Part shown: positions 36,048-43,760 of the stretch, in pieces
Layout: the number at the start of each line of letters is the position of its first letter
Position numbering within the stretch: position 1 is the first letter of the stretch
From: Mesorhizobium japonicum MAFF 303099
Lineage (GTDB): Bacteria; Pseudomonadota; Alphaproteobacteria; Rhizobiales; Rhizobiaceae
Length of the DNA stretch: 64,000 bases
NCBI RefSeq assembly: GCF_000009625.1
Contig: NC_002678.2
Coordinates: 1,054,001 to 1,118,000, forward strand
Reading direction: 5' to 3'
The notes under the pieces: model-generated
Databases searched by the model: none
What the model saw: only the letters and a program-made list of their open reading frames with translations
What the model was told of the DNA's origin: nothing
Translations under genes and position numbers: made by a program

Positions 36048-37345
36048 TCCACCATCAGTCCGTCGAGTTCGGAATAGTCGGGCAATTGCCGCTCGATCGC
36101 GCGGCCGCCGCGCACGACGATGCGATCGGATTCGGGCCGCGACAGCAATTCCGTCCAGCTTCGAGCTTTGAACAGGATGAAATCGGCATCGCCGCCGGCG
36201 GCAAGCGTGCCAAGCCCATCAAGCCGCATCACCTTGGCCGGCGTCGCGGTGACCGCTAGCGGCCAGTCGGCGACCGGATGATCGAAATGCAGGATGCGCG
36301 TCGCCATGCGATAGACCTCCAGCATGTCGAGATCGCCATAGGCATAGAAGGGATCGCGTGTGTTGTCGGAAGCCACGGCGACAGGAATGCCCCTCGCCTT
36401 CATCTCGTGCAGCAGCGTCACGCCACGCCAACGCGGCGTGGTCTGGTTCGCGCGCCGATCCTGCAGGTAGAGATTGCACATCGGCAGCGACACCACCGCC
36501 AGCCCGGCCTTCGCCACCTTGTCCAGTGTGTCCAGCACCTCGAGATCGGGCTGCCGCGCCAGCGAACAGCAATGGCCGACGAGGATCTTGCCCTCGAAAC
36601 CGTTCCATAGTGCTGCCTCGGCGATCTTCTTCAGCGAGATCGCCGCAATGTCATCGGTCTCGTCGGCATGGAAATCGAGATCGAGCCCATGCTTGATCGC
36701 TTGCGCGAAGACATGATCGAGCAGTTCTTCCAGATCCGGCACCATATAGGTGACGACGCCGAGCACGCCCTTGGCGGCGGCGACCCGTTTCGCCAGCCTG
36801 TCGAACCATTTCTTGTCGCGCACGCCTTCGATGCCGAGCAGGCAGGCGCCCTGCAACTCGATGCGGCCGCGCCAGGCCTCGCGCATCGTCTCGAACACCG
36901 GCCAGGAGATGTCCTCCTGCGGCGCGACGCTGTCGAGATGGGTGCGCAGCGCCCTGGTGCCATGCGCATAGGCCGAGCGCAGCGAGAAATCCATGCGTTT
37001 GGCGAGATCCTCGGCGCTCCAGCGCGCGACGCGGTCGGCGCCGGCGGCATTGAGCGCGCCCATGAAGGTGCCGTCGGGATTGGGCTTCCGCGGCCAGATA
37101 TGGCCCTTGTCGATATGGGTGTGGCAGTCGACAAAGCACGGCAGAACGATGCGGCCGGCAAGATCGACGGCACCGGGTGGCGCCGCTGCCCGATCATGCA
37201 CTGCAATGCCGGCGATCTTGCCGTCGGTGACCGTGATATCGGCCAGCGCAAAGCCATCGCCGTCATAGGTCGCAGTGAGCCCCGGCGTCAGCGAGGCGTG
37301 AAGGCGGGCGTTGGTGAGCCGGTATGAAGCTGAGTCCGGAATCAA
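36044..37345 (-). CDS. CodA-like metal-dependent deaminase/amidohydrolase
   Basis: The 433-residue protein belongs to the amidohydrolase superfamily, cytosine deaminase group. It carries DCHTHIDKGH (HxH metal ligands), HADETDD, VGHCCSLA (ligand His) and VASDNTRDPF with the conserved Asp. These match the active-site order of CodA, which can also act on creatinine and other cyclic ureas. Because a creatininase-family enzyme, a RidA protein and an importer are encoded nearby, I infer a cyclic amide or N-heterocycle as substrate rather than cytosine salvage. The gene lies 4 bases after the permease gene in the same operon. Confidence 0.78.
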   Translation of the reverse strand: MIPDSASYRLTNARLHASLTPGLTATYDGDGFALADITVTDGKIAGIAVHDRAAAPPGAVDLAGRIVLPCFVDCHTHIDKGHIWPRKPNPDGTFMGALNAAGADRVARWSAEDLAKRMDFSLRSAYAHGTRALRTHLDSVAPQEDISWPVFETMREAWRGRIELQGACLLGIEGVRDKKWFDRLAKRVAAAKGVLGVVTYMVPDLEELLDHVFAQAIKHGLDLDFHADETDDIAAISLKKIAEAALWNGFEGKILVGHCCSLARQPDLEVLDTLDKVAKAGLAVVSLPMCNLYLQDRRANQTTPRWRGVTLLHEMKARGIPVAVASDNTRDPFYAYGDLDMLEVYRMATRILHFDHPVADWPLAVTATPAKVMRLDGLGTLAAGGDADFILFKARSWTELLSRPESDRIVVRGGRAIERQLPDYSELDGLMVE

Positions 37346-37349
37346 GGCA

Positions 37350-38198
37350 CTACCGCTCCTGCTTCAGCGCGCTTTCGTGCCAGCGCCTGAGAATAAGATG
37401 CGAAATCAGCGACAGCACGAGGAAGATCAGGATGCCGGTCAGCGAGATCAGGAACAGCGCCGCGAACAGTCTCGGCGCGTTGAGGCGGTAGCCGGCCTCG
37501 ATAATGCGCGAGGCGAGCCCGGACGACTGGCCGGTGGCCCCGGCGACGAACTCGGCCACCACGGCGCCGATCAGCGACAGGCCGCCGGCGATCTTCAGCC
37601 CGCCGAGGAAATACGGCATCGCCGCCGGCAGCCTGAGATAGCGCAGCTGCTGCCAGCGCGTCGCGCCGTTGAGCTTGAACAGGTCGCGCAGATTGCGGTC
37701 GACCGAATTCAGGCCGAGCGTGGTGTTGGACAGGATCGGAAAGAAGGCGACGATCCAGGCGCACAGCAGAAGCTTGGTTGTCTGGTTGTTCACATAGATG
37801 TTGATCAGCGGAAAGATCGCCACGATCGGCGTCACCTGCAGCACGATGGCGAACGGGAAGAACGACATCTCCACCCATTTCGATTGCGCGAACAGCACCG
37901 ACAGGCCAACGCCGCCGATGACGGCCAAGGCCAGGCTGAGGAAGGTGATGCGCAAGGTGACCAGCAGCGAGGAGAACAGCAGGCCGGCATCGTTGTAGAG
38001 CGTCTGCAGCACCACGCCGGGGCGCGGCAGGATATATTGCGGGATCTCGTCCCACACGCAGATGCGATCCCACAGCCAGATCGCCAGGATCATGATCGCC
38101 AGCGGCAACACCCAGCGGCCGACCCGCTCGAGCCGCTCCTGACGCACACGGCGCGCTTCCTCGGGGTCGAGTTTCAACGTGCCGTCAATGACCGTCAT
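37350..38198 (-). CDS. ABC transporter permease (SsuC/TauC-like)
   Basis: The 282-residue inner-membrane protein has about six transmembrane helices and the permease coupling segment LFKLNGATRWQQLRYLRLPA (the EAA-type loop) near residues 170-190. It pairs with the ATPase and NMT1-like binding protein encoded upstream; families of this kind import nitrate, taurine, sulfonates, or thiamine and riboflavin precursors. The start at 38198 is taken because upstream codons would lie inside the ATPase gene; the 14-base overlap is already unusually long. Confidence 0.85.
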   Translation of the reverse strand: MTVIDGTLKLDPEEARRVRQERLERVGRWVLPLAIMILAIWLWDRICVWDEIPQYILPRPGVVLQTLYNDAGLLFSSLLVTLRITFLSLALAVIGGVGLSVLFAQSKWVEMSFFPFAIVLQVTPIVAIFPLINIYVNNQTTKLLLCAWIVAFFPILSNTTLGLNSVDRNLRDLFKLNGATRWQQLRYLRLPAAMPYFLGGLKIAGGLSLIGAVVAEFVAGATGQSSGLASRIIEAGYRLNAPRLFAALFLISLTGILIFLVLSLISHLILRRWHESALKQER

Positions 38199-39006
38199 GA
38201 TGCGGGCCCGCTGTTGAATTGATGGCATTGACCAGCACGTCGGAAGCCTGGCGGCAAAGGGCTGCATAGTCGGGCGAGGTGCGAAACGCCTCGTCGCGCG
38301 GATAGGAGGCCTCGATGGCGAGTTCGTCGAACACCCGGCCAGGCCGCGCCGCCATGACGACGACCCGGTTGGACAAAAACACACTCTCAAAGACGCTGTG
38401 GGTGACGAAGACGACGGTGAAGCGTTCGTCCTGCCACAGTTCCAGCAGATCGTTGTTGAGCTTGAAGCGGGTGATCTCGTCCAGTGCTGCGAAGGGTTCG
38501 TCCATCAACAGCACGCGAGGCTTGGTCACCATGGCGCGCGCGATCGAGACGCGCATCTTCATGCCGCCCGACAGCTCGCGCGGCACGGCGTTCTCGAAGC
38601 CGGTCAGGTGCACCCGCGCCAGCATCTGCGTGATCGCCGGGGCGGCCTTGGCGCGGGAAATGCCTTTCAGCCTGAGCGGCAGCCAGACATTGTCGAAGAC
38701 GCTGGCCCAGGGCAGCAGCGTCGGCTCCTGGAAGACGAAGCCGATATTGGCGCGGTCGAGCGAACCGCCGCCGCGCCAATCGAGCACGCCGGAGGTCGGC
38801 GTCGACAGGCCGGCGATCAGCCGCAGCGCCGTCGACTTTCCGCACCCGGACGGCCCGAGCAGGCTGAGGAAATCGCCTTCCCGGATCGTCAGGTTGACAT
38901 TGCTCAGCGCCGTCACGCCGTTGGAAAACACCTTGCCGACGCCGCGCAGCGCCAGCAAGGTCGGAGCGTCCGATGCCGGCGCTCGCGCCACCTTTTCCCC
39001 TATCAT
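38185..39006 (-). CDS. ABC transporter ATP-binding protein
   Basis: The 273-residue ATPase has all nucleotide-binding motifs: Walker A GPSGCGKST near residue 53, Q-loop VFQEPTLLPW, signature LSGGMKMRV, Walker B VLLMDEPFAALDE and the switch His in VTHSVFES. It resembles the SsuB/TauB group. It powers the importer with the permease encoded directly downstream. It begins 12 bases after the binding-protein gene. Confidence 0.88.
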   Translation of the reverse strand: MIGEKVARAPASDAPTLLALRGVGKVFSNGVTALSNVNLTIREGDFLSLLGPSGCGKSTALRLIAGLSTPTSGVLDWRGGGSLDRANIGFVFQEPTLLPWASVFDNVWLPLRLKGISRAKAAPAITQMLARVHLTGFENAVPRELSGGMKMRVSIARAMVTKPRVLLMDEPFAALDEITRFKLNNDLLELWQDERFTVVFVTHSVFESVFLSNRVVVMAARPGRVFDELAIEASYPRDEAFRTSPDYAALCRQASDVLVNAINSTAGPHHDGH

Positions 39007-39018
39007 ACTCAGGCTGGC

Positions 39019-40023
39019 CTATTTCTTCAGGTCGAGCCCGACGCCCTTGTTGACGAAGGCCAGCGTGTAGGCCTTCGAAATGTCGATGCCCTCCGGCGTA
39101 ACCTTGGCCTTGACCATCTTGTCATAGAAACTCTTGATGCGCGCGTCGGTCATGGCGCCGATGCCGAGCTTCTCGGTATCGCCGGAATCGGCAAGGCCGA
39201 ACTTCTTCATCTGCTCGATCGAGAAGGCGATCTGCTCGTCGCTCATGTCAGGATTGTCTTTCTTGATCATGTCGTTGGCGGCCTTGTTGTCGCCGTAGAG
39301 GTACTTGTACCAGCCCTTGGCCGAGCCATCGACGAAGCACTGGACCACCTCCGGCTTCTTGTCGATCGTGGCCTGCATCACTTCGATCGTCGTCGAGTAG
39401 GTGTCCCAGCCATAGTCGGCGAGCAGGAACTGGTTCGGCACGAAGCCGCCTTCCTTCTTGACCGCGAACGGCTCCGAGGTGACGTAGCCCAGCTGGATCG
39501 ACTTCTTGTTGGCGAGGAAGGGAGCGGTGTTGTAGGTGTAGGGCGCGCGCTTGGCGGCGTCGAAGCCGAGTGCGGTGACCATCCACTGGAAGAAGGTCTG
39601 CACGCCTTCGTCGCCAAGGATGTACTGGTCGGCGTTCTTCAGATCTTCCCACTTGTCCAGCCCCTCGCCGGGATGGGACATGAGGACCTGCGGATCCTTC
39701 TGGAAGTCCGCCGCAACCACGCGCATCGGGATGCCTTGCTGGACCGCATCGAAGGCCGACAGCAGATTGCCGCCCATGTAGAAATCGATCTTGCCGGCCA
39801 AAAGCATCGGCCGGCCGCTGACCTGCGGGCCGCCCTGCATGATGGTGACGTCGAGGCCGCAGGCGGCGTAGGTGCCGTCCGCCACGGCCTGGTAGTAACC
39901 GCCATGTTCCGGCTCGGCCAGCCAGTTGGTGCCGAAGGTGACTTTTTCATTCGCTGCGGCCCCCAGCGTGCTGGCCGCCAGCAGGGCCACCGCCGCTACC
40001 GAGATCTTCTGTTTTGCATACAT
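39019..40023 (-). CDS. NMT1/THI5-like substrate-binding protein
   Basis: The 334-residue periplasmic protein has a Sec signal (MYAKQKISVAAVALLAASTL, cut near GAAA). The mature part shows the NMT1/THI5 fold: VTFGTNWLAEPEHGGYYQA, then GRPMLLAGKIDFYMGGNLL. Relatives bind pyrimidines (THI5-like), riboflavin (RibY) or other flat heterocycles, which supports a heterocyclic substrate for this cluster. It is the first gene of the minus-strand operon. The 265-base divergent gap to the RidA gene holds a GAGGG ribosome site before the ATG at 40023 and probably the promoters. Confidence 0.85.
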   Translation of the reverse strand: MYAKQKISVAAVALLAASTLGAAANEKVTFGTNWLAEPEHGGYYQAVADGTYAACGLDVTIMQGGPQVSGRPMLLAGKIDFYMGGNLLSAFDAVQQGIPMRVVAADFQKDPQVLMSHPGEGLDKWEDLKNADQYILGDEGVQTFFQWMVTALGFDAAKRAPYTYNTAPFLANKKSIQLGYVTSEPFAVKKEGGFVPNQFLLADYGWDTYSTTIEVMQATIDKKPEVVQCFVDGSAKGWYKYLYGDNKAANDMIKKDNPDMSDEQIAFSIEQMKKFGLADSGDTEKLGIGAMTDARIKSFYDKMVKAKVTPEGIDISKAYTLAFVNKGVGLDLKK

Positions 40024-40288
40024 CGACAACCACCCTCTGTTTGCTCCGGCGCCACGCGCCAGGCTCGACACCAAAGATTCAAGAAGCAAGACACATGCCA
40101 CCGGCGTCTCGCGCCGGAACCCGCCCGCCTGCACCACAGCCATCTGCGAAAGCCGGAAAGGTCGTGCTGCACCGAAGGCATCGTGCCTATTTTTTGAACG
40201 CCTGTCCACAATCGCACCGGCAACATGCACCACCATCTTGAAGCTGTGATGCGTCCCGCCTTAGGCTGACGGCATCCAGGAGATTGCC

Positions 40289-40672
40289 ATGTTCAGATTC
40301 CTCACCCCGAAATCGATCAAGCCGCCCTTTGCCCGCTACAGCCACGGCGTCGAAGTGCCGGCGGGCAAGCGGCTGGTGCTGTGCTCGGGCCAGGTGGCGA
40401 TCACGGCGGACGACCAGATTCCCGAGGACGCCGGCGCCCAGGCCGAACTCTGCTTCCGCAACATCGAGGCAATCCTCGGCGAGGCCGGGCTGGGGCTCGC
40501 GGACATCGTGCGCATCAACGCCTACGTCACCGACCGCGCCCATTTGCGCCCCTATATGGATGTCCGCGACAGGCTGTTTTCGAGCCCTGCGCCGGCCTCG
40601 ACGCTGATGATCGTTTCCGGCTTTGCTCGCGCCGAATTCAAGGTCGAGGTCGAAGCCATCGCGGCCGGGTGA
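40289..40672 (+). CDS. RidA-family (Rid/YjgF/UK114) protein
   Basis: The 127-residue protein has the Rid fold: YSHGVEVPAGKRLVLCSGQV near the N-terminus, the FRNIEAIL helix, and INAYVTDRAHL. The position of the imine-hydrolysing Arg of true RidA (usually in RVECVA or similar) reads KVEVEAIA, so it lacks that arginine and is more likely another Rid subfamily member. Such proteins often serve heterocycle catabolism. AGGAG precedes the start. It is divergent from the ABC operon and followed by the creatininase-family gene. Confidence 0.8.
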   Translation: MFRFLTPKSIKPPFARYSHGVEVPAGKRLVLCSGQVAITADDQIPEDAGAQAELCFRNIEAILGEAGLGLADIVRINAYVTDRAHLRPYMDVRDRLFSSPAPASTLMIVSGFARAEFKVEVEAIAAG

Positions 40673-40726
40673 TCGACAGCAGGCCTGTGCCGCGCTAGGT
40701 CTCACCGTTCATCGAAGAGGCATGAC

Positions 40727-41530
40727 ATGACCGCTGCAAGAAGACGCGTCTGGTGGGGCGACTACCGGACAACCGAATACGCCTCGATCGATCCGGAGGC
40801 GACGATTGCCGTTCTGCCGGTGGCGGCGATCGAGCAGCATGGGCCGCATCTGCCTGTCTCGACCGACACCTCGATCATGAACGGCATGCTGGACACGGTC
40901 ATTTCGCGCCTGCCAGACGATCTCGACATCCGCATCCTGCCGGTCCAGGCCGTGGGCAAATCGAACGAACACCTGCATGCGCCGGGTACACTCACTCTGC
41001 CGGCAACGACGCTGGTCGAAGCCTGGACCGAACTTGGCGTGTCGATCGCCCGCGCCGGGGTGCGCAAACTCATCGTCGTCAACTCGCATGGCGGCAATGA
41101 AGAGATCATGGGCATCATCACGCGCGAATTGCGGGTGCGCGAAAAGATGCTGGCGGTGAAGACGAGCTGGCAACGCTTTGGCCGCCCGGCCGGCATGTAC
41201 AGCGAACTCGAGGACCGTCACGGCATCCATGGCGGCGATGTCGAGACCTCGCTGATGCTGCATTTCCGGCCGGACCTCGTCGACATGGCCAAGGCCGATA
41301 ATTTCGTTTCCAATGTCACCAGGGCCGAAAAGGAATTTTCGCTGCTGCGCCACACCGGCACCCACGCCTTCGCCTGGATCGCCAGCGATCTCAACCCCAA
41401 TGGCGTGGTTGGCGACGCCAGCATAGCGACGGCGGAAAAAGGCCGGCTGACCGCAGAGCATCAGGCCGACGGTTTCATCAGCCTGCTCAGGGATGTGCGC
41501 AAGGCGAAGCTCGCCGACTGGCTGAAATAG
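40727..41530 (+). CDS. Creatininase-family amidohydrolase
   Basis: The 267-residue protein has the family's metal-binding motifs: VAAIEQHGPHLPVSTD (Glu, His, Asp ligands) near residue 27, VNSHGGNEEI, and EDRHGIHGGDVETS. The family includes creatinine amidohydrolase, formamidopyrimidine-type hydrolases of flavin and deazaflavin synthesis, and many uncharacterised members. Together with a CodA-like deaminase and an NMT1-like importer it suggests ring opening of a cyclic amide. If the substrate were creatinine, its products could reach sarcosine and the soxBDAG operon, but no creatinase gene is visible here. Function within the family is uncertain. Confidence 0.82.
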   Translation: MTAARRRVWWGDYRTTEYASIDPEATIAVLPVAAIEQHGPHLPVSTDTSIMNGMLDTVISRLPDDLDIRILPVQAVGKSNEHLHAPGTLTLPATTLVEAWTELGVSIARAGVRKLIVVNSHGGNEEIMGIITRELRVREKMLAVKTSWQRFGRPAGMYSELEDRHGIHGGDVETSLMLHFRPDLVDMAKADNFVSNVTRAEKEFSLLRHTGTHAFAWIASDLNPNGVVGDASIATAEKGRLTAEHQADGFISLLRDVRKAKLADWLK

Positions 41531-41580
41531 CCGCTTAGCCACAATCGCGCCTTCGCAAAAAACACTCCCGTATATGAGAT

Positions 41581-41611
41581 TTTGACAAACTTTGCCAAAA
41601 TGGTTCATACT
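41581..41611 (+). promoter_or_regulatory. Promoter with twin TTTGnCAAA palindromes
   Basis: A TTGACA -35 box (41582-41587) and CATACT (41606-41611) stand 18 bases apart. The -35 box is part of TTTGACAAA (41581-41589), followed one base later by TTTGCCAAA (41591-41599). These two palindromes are centred 10 bases apart, one helical turn. This is a good candidate operator for antitoxin autoregulation. Confidence 0.5.
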
Positions 41612-41632
41612 GGACGGGATATGGAGGCCGAT

Positions 41633-41887
41633 ATGGCAACAATGAACGTATCATTGCCTGATCCGATGAAGGATTGGGTTGAGGCGCAAACCGAAACGGG
41701 TCGCTACGCCAACGCGAGCGACTATGTGCGCGATTTGATCCGTCGGGATCAGGAGCGCAACGACAACATTGCCGCCATGCAGCGCTTTGTCGATGACGGA
41801 TTGAAGAGTGGTATCGGCAATCGATCCAGGGACGCGCTTTTTACTGAGGCGGTCAAACGCGCTGGAAAGTCACCCGGCAACGGGTAA
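41633..41887 (+). CDS. ParD-type antitoxin
   Basis: The 84-residue protein starts MNVSLPDPMKDWVEAQTETG after three residues, a ribbon-helix-helix DNA-binding region typical of ParD/CopG antitoxins, followed by ASDYVRDLIRRD and a charged C-terminus that should bind the toxin. The ATG at 41633 is chosen because GGAGG (41623-41627) lies five bases upstream; an ATG at 41621 lacks a ribosome site. The stop overlaps the toxin start by one base (TAATG). It should repress the pair's own promoter. Confidence 0.85.
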   Translation: MATMNVSLPDPMKDWVEAQTETGRYANASDYVRDLIRRDQERNDNIAAMQRFVDDGLKSGIGNRSRDALFTEAVKRAGKSPGNG

Positions 41888-42183
41888 TGGGATTTCGCCT
41901 TTCTTTAGCCGCGGAAGAGGACATCATCGGTATTGCCGAGCAAGGGGTGCGCCTGTTCGGTGCTGTGCAGGCCAGACAGTATCATGACGAGTTGTTCGCG
42001 ATCTTTGACCTGATCGCTGCCGGTCCCCGAATGGCACGGGAGCGGCTTGAATTGTCGCCACCAATGCGTATCCATCCCTTCAAGGCCCATCTTGTCGTCT
42101 ACCGGATCGAAGCCGACGGCGACGTGTTCATTGTCCGGGTACGCCACGGGCACGAAGATTGGGCGAATGAAGGCACTCGATAG
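41887..42183 (+). CDS. ParE/RelE-type toxin
   Basis: The 98-residue protein has the ParE/RelE pattern: FRLSLAAEEDIIGIAEQGV at the start, RARQYHDEL-like helix residues (QARQYHDEL), and a C-terminal YRIEADGDVFIVRVRHGHED. ParE members inhibit DNA gyrase and RelE members cut mRNA; the sequence alone does not decide. It is translationally coupled to the antitoxin. The pair stands between a catabolic locus and cobalamin genes and shows normal base composition. Confidence 0.85.
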   Translation: MGFRLSLAAEEDIIGIAEQGVRLFGAVQARQYHDELFAIFDLIAAGPRMARERLELSPPMRIHPFKAHLVVYRIEADGDVFIVRVRHGHEDWANEGTR

Positions 42184-42207
42184 TCCTACAACGATGTATG
42201 GGCACAG

Positions 42208-42717
42208 CTAGCCCTCGATCTTCAGCGCGAACGGCGTGCCTTCGAAGGCGTCGGCGCCGCGCCCGATCGACTGGATCGCCTCAATCATCCGGCCGTTGCG
42301 CTCCAGCAGTGCGTCGGCCACGGCGATGAGCCGCGGATTGGGTGTCGCCGAGGGCGACAGCGCCCGCAACGTCTGGGCCAGTTCGGCTTCGTCGCGTTTC
42401 GGCGCCAATGCGGCGGCGATGATGTAGGCCGAAGCGGTCGAGCGGCTGATGCCGGCATAGCAATGCACGACCATGGGCTTTGCCCGGTCCCAGCGGCGGG
42501 CGAAATCGAGCACGTCGCGGACATGCTCCTCCCCCGGCATGGTCATGCCGTCCTGCGCCACCGCTATGTCGTGCATGACGAGATGCAGATGGTTTTCCCT
42601 CGCTATCGAGGCCGGACGCGTCACCTCGGTTCCGATGGAGAGCAGCGACAGCATGCGGTCGGCGCCGGTCCTGGCCACCGTTTCCTCGATCTTCGCCAAT
42701 GAGCAGACATGGATCAT
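42208..42717 (-). CDS. Protein tyrosine phosphatase-like protein
   Basis: The 169-residue protein has the PTP active-site loop HCYAGISRS (HCx5R, Cys86 and Arg92) and an upstream Asp region, so it should be catalytically competent as a dual-specificity or tyrosine-type phosphatase. The start at 42717 is used because its ATG overlaps the cobC stop (ATGA); longer frames run into cobC. It is odd to find a phosphatase coupled to a cobalamin gene. It may dephosphorylate a small molecule, but no substrate can be named. Confidence 0.75.
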   Translation of the reverse strand: MIHVCSLAKIEETVARTGADRMLSLLSIGTEVTRPASIARENHLHLVMHDIAVAQDGMTMPGEEHVRDVLDFARRWDRAKPMVVHCYAGISRSTASAYIIAAALAPKRDEAELAQTLRALSPSATPNPRLIAVADALLERNGRMIEAIQSIGRGADAFEGTPFALKIEG

Positions 42718-43760
42718 TGTTTTGAACCTTTTTGTCGATCCTCGCGCCGCGTCGCCCATTCGGCAAGGGCCGATTCGAGCCGCCGCCATTCCTCCTGACA
42801 CCCCGGCAGGCCGGCGCGCAGGACATGCGGCCGATCGCAGAAATGCCGAAGCAGGACGCCGCGTTTGCCAAGCGCTGAAAACAGGCTGGCGGCATCCGGC
42901 AGGCTGAAATAGCGGAACAATGTGGTGCCGCCCGCTACAGGCACGCCGAAACGGCCGAAGAGTGCATCGAGCCGCGCCGCGCCCTCGGCCAGGGACGCGC
43001 GCATCGCATCCTGCCAGCCAATATCGGCAAGCGCGCGAATGCCATAGTCCAGCGCTGGACCGGCGACGGCCCACGGCCCGAATTGCGTTTCCAGCCAGCC
43101 AACCGTCGCTGCATCGGAAAGCGCGAAGCCAAGCCGCAGGCCGGCCAACCCAAAGAACTTGCCGAAGGAACGCAGCACGACGAGCCCGCGCTGATCGACA
43201 TCACCGGCGAGGCTGTGTTCACGCGGGCCGACATCCATGAAGGCCTCGTCGACGACCAGCAGCCCGCCTCTGGCGCGTAGCCCGGCGGCCAGTGCCAGCA
43301 GCCGGTCGCGCTCGATGACGCGACCGTCGGGATTGTTCGGATTGACGATGATAGCAAGGTCGGCATCCGCCAGCGCCGCAAAATCGCTGACTTCGGTCAC
43401 CTGATGCCCGGCAATCGCCGCTGCACGTGCATGTTCGGCATAGGTCGGCCCCAGCACCAATGCCTTGCCGGGCCTGACCAGCGATGCCACGCGCGGCAGC
43501 AGGATCTGCGTGCCGGGCGCCGCGACGACATTGGCCGGCGACGGCGCGCCATAGGTGCCGGCCGCGATCTCCGTCAGTTCACGCGCCCGTGCCGCTTCCG
43601 GCAATCGCCACAGCGAGGTGGCGGGCAGCTCGAAAAGCGGGTAGGAGTGCGGGTTGATACCGGTCGAAAGGTCGACGAAAGGCTGAAGAGCGTTGGGGAA
43701 AAGCGCCCTCGCCCGGCCAAGACTTCCACCATGGTCCACCGCTCCTTCAAGAAGCTTCAT
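42714..43760 (-). CDS. cobC: L-threonine-O-3-phosphate decarboxylase-type enzyme
   Basis: The 348-residue PLP enzyme has DLSTGINP near residue 30, NPNNPDGRVI, VVDEAFMD and VLRSFGKFFGLAGLRLGF with the Schiff-base lysine at about 201. These are hallmarks of the CobC/CobD decarboxylase, which makes aminopropanol phosphate for the nucleotide arm of cobalamin. I use the Pseudomonas/rhizobial symbol cobC (cobD in Salmonella). The start codon is interlocked with the start of the next gene on the other strand: CATG at 43758-43761 serves both. Confidence 0.88.
   Translation of the reverse strand: MKLLEGAVDHGGSLGRARALFPNALQPFVDLSTGINPHSYPLFELPATSLWRLPEAARARELTEIAAGTYGAPSPANVVAAPGTQILLPRVASLVRPGKALVLGPTYAEHARAAAIAGHQVTEVSDFAALADADLAIIVNPNNPDGRVIERDRLLALAAGLRARGGLLVVDEAFMDVGPREHSLAGDVDQRGLVVLRSFGKFFGLAGLRLGFALSDAATVGWLETQFGPWAVAGPALDYGIRALADIGWQDAMRASLAEGAARLDALFGRFGVPVAGGTTLFRYFSLPDAASLFSALGKRGVLLRHFCDRPHVLRAGLPGCQEEWRRLESALAEWATRREDRQKGSKQ

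Noticed and set aside
40176..40195. AGGCA/TGCCT hairpin followed by six T as a plus-strand terminator
   Set aside because: No plus-strand gene lies upstream that it could end, and the stem has only five pairs; it may be chance.
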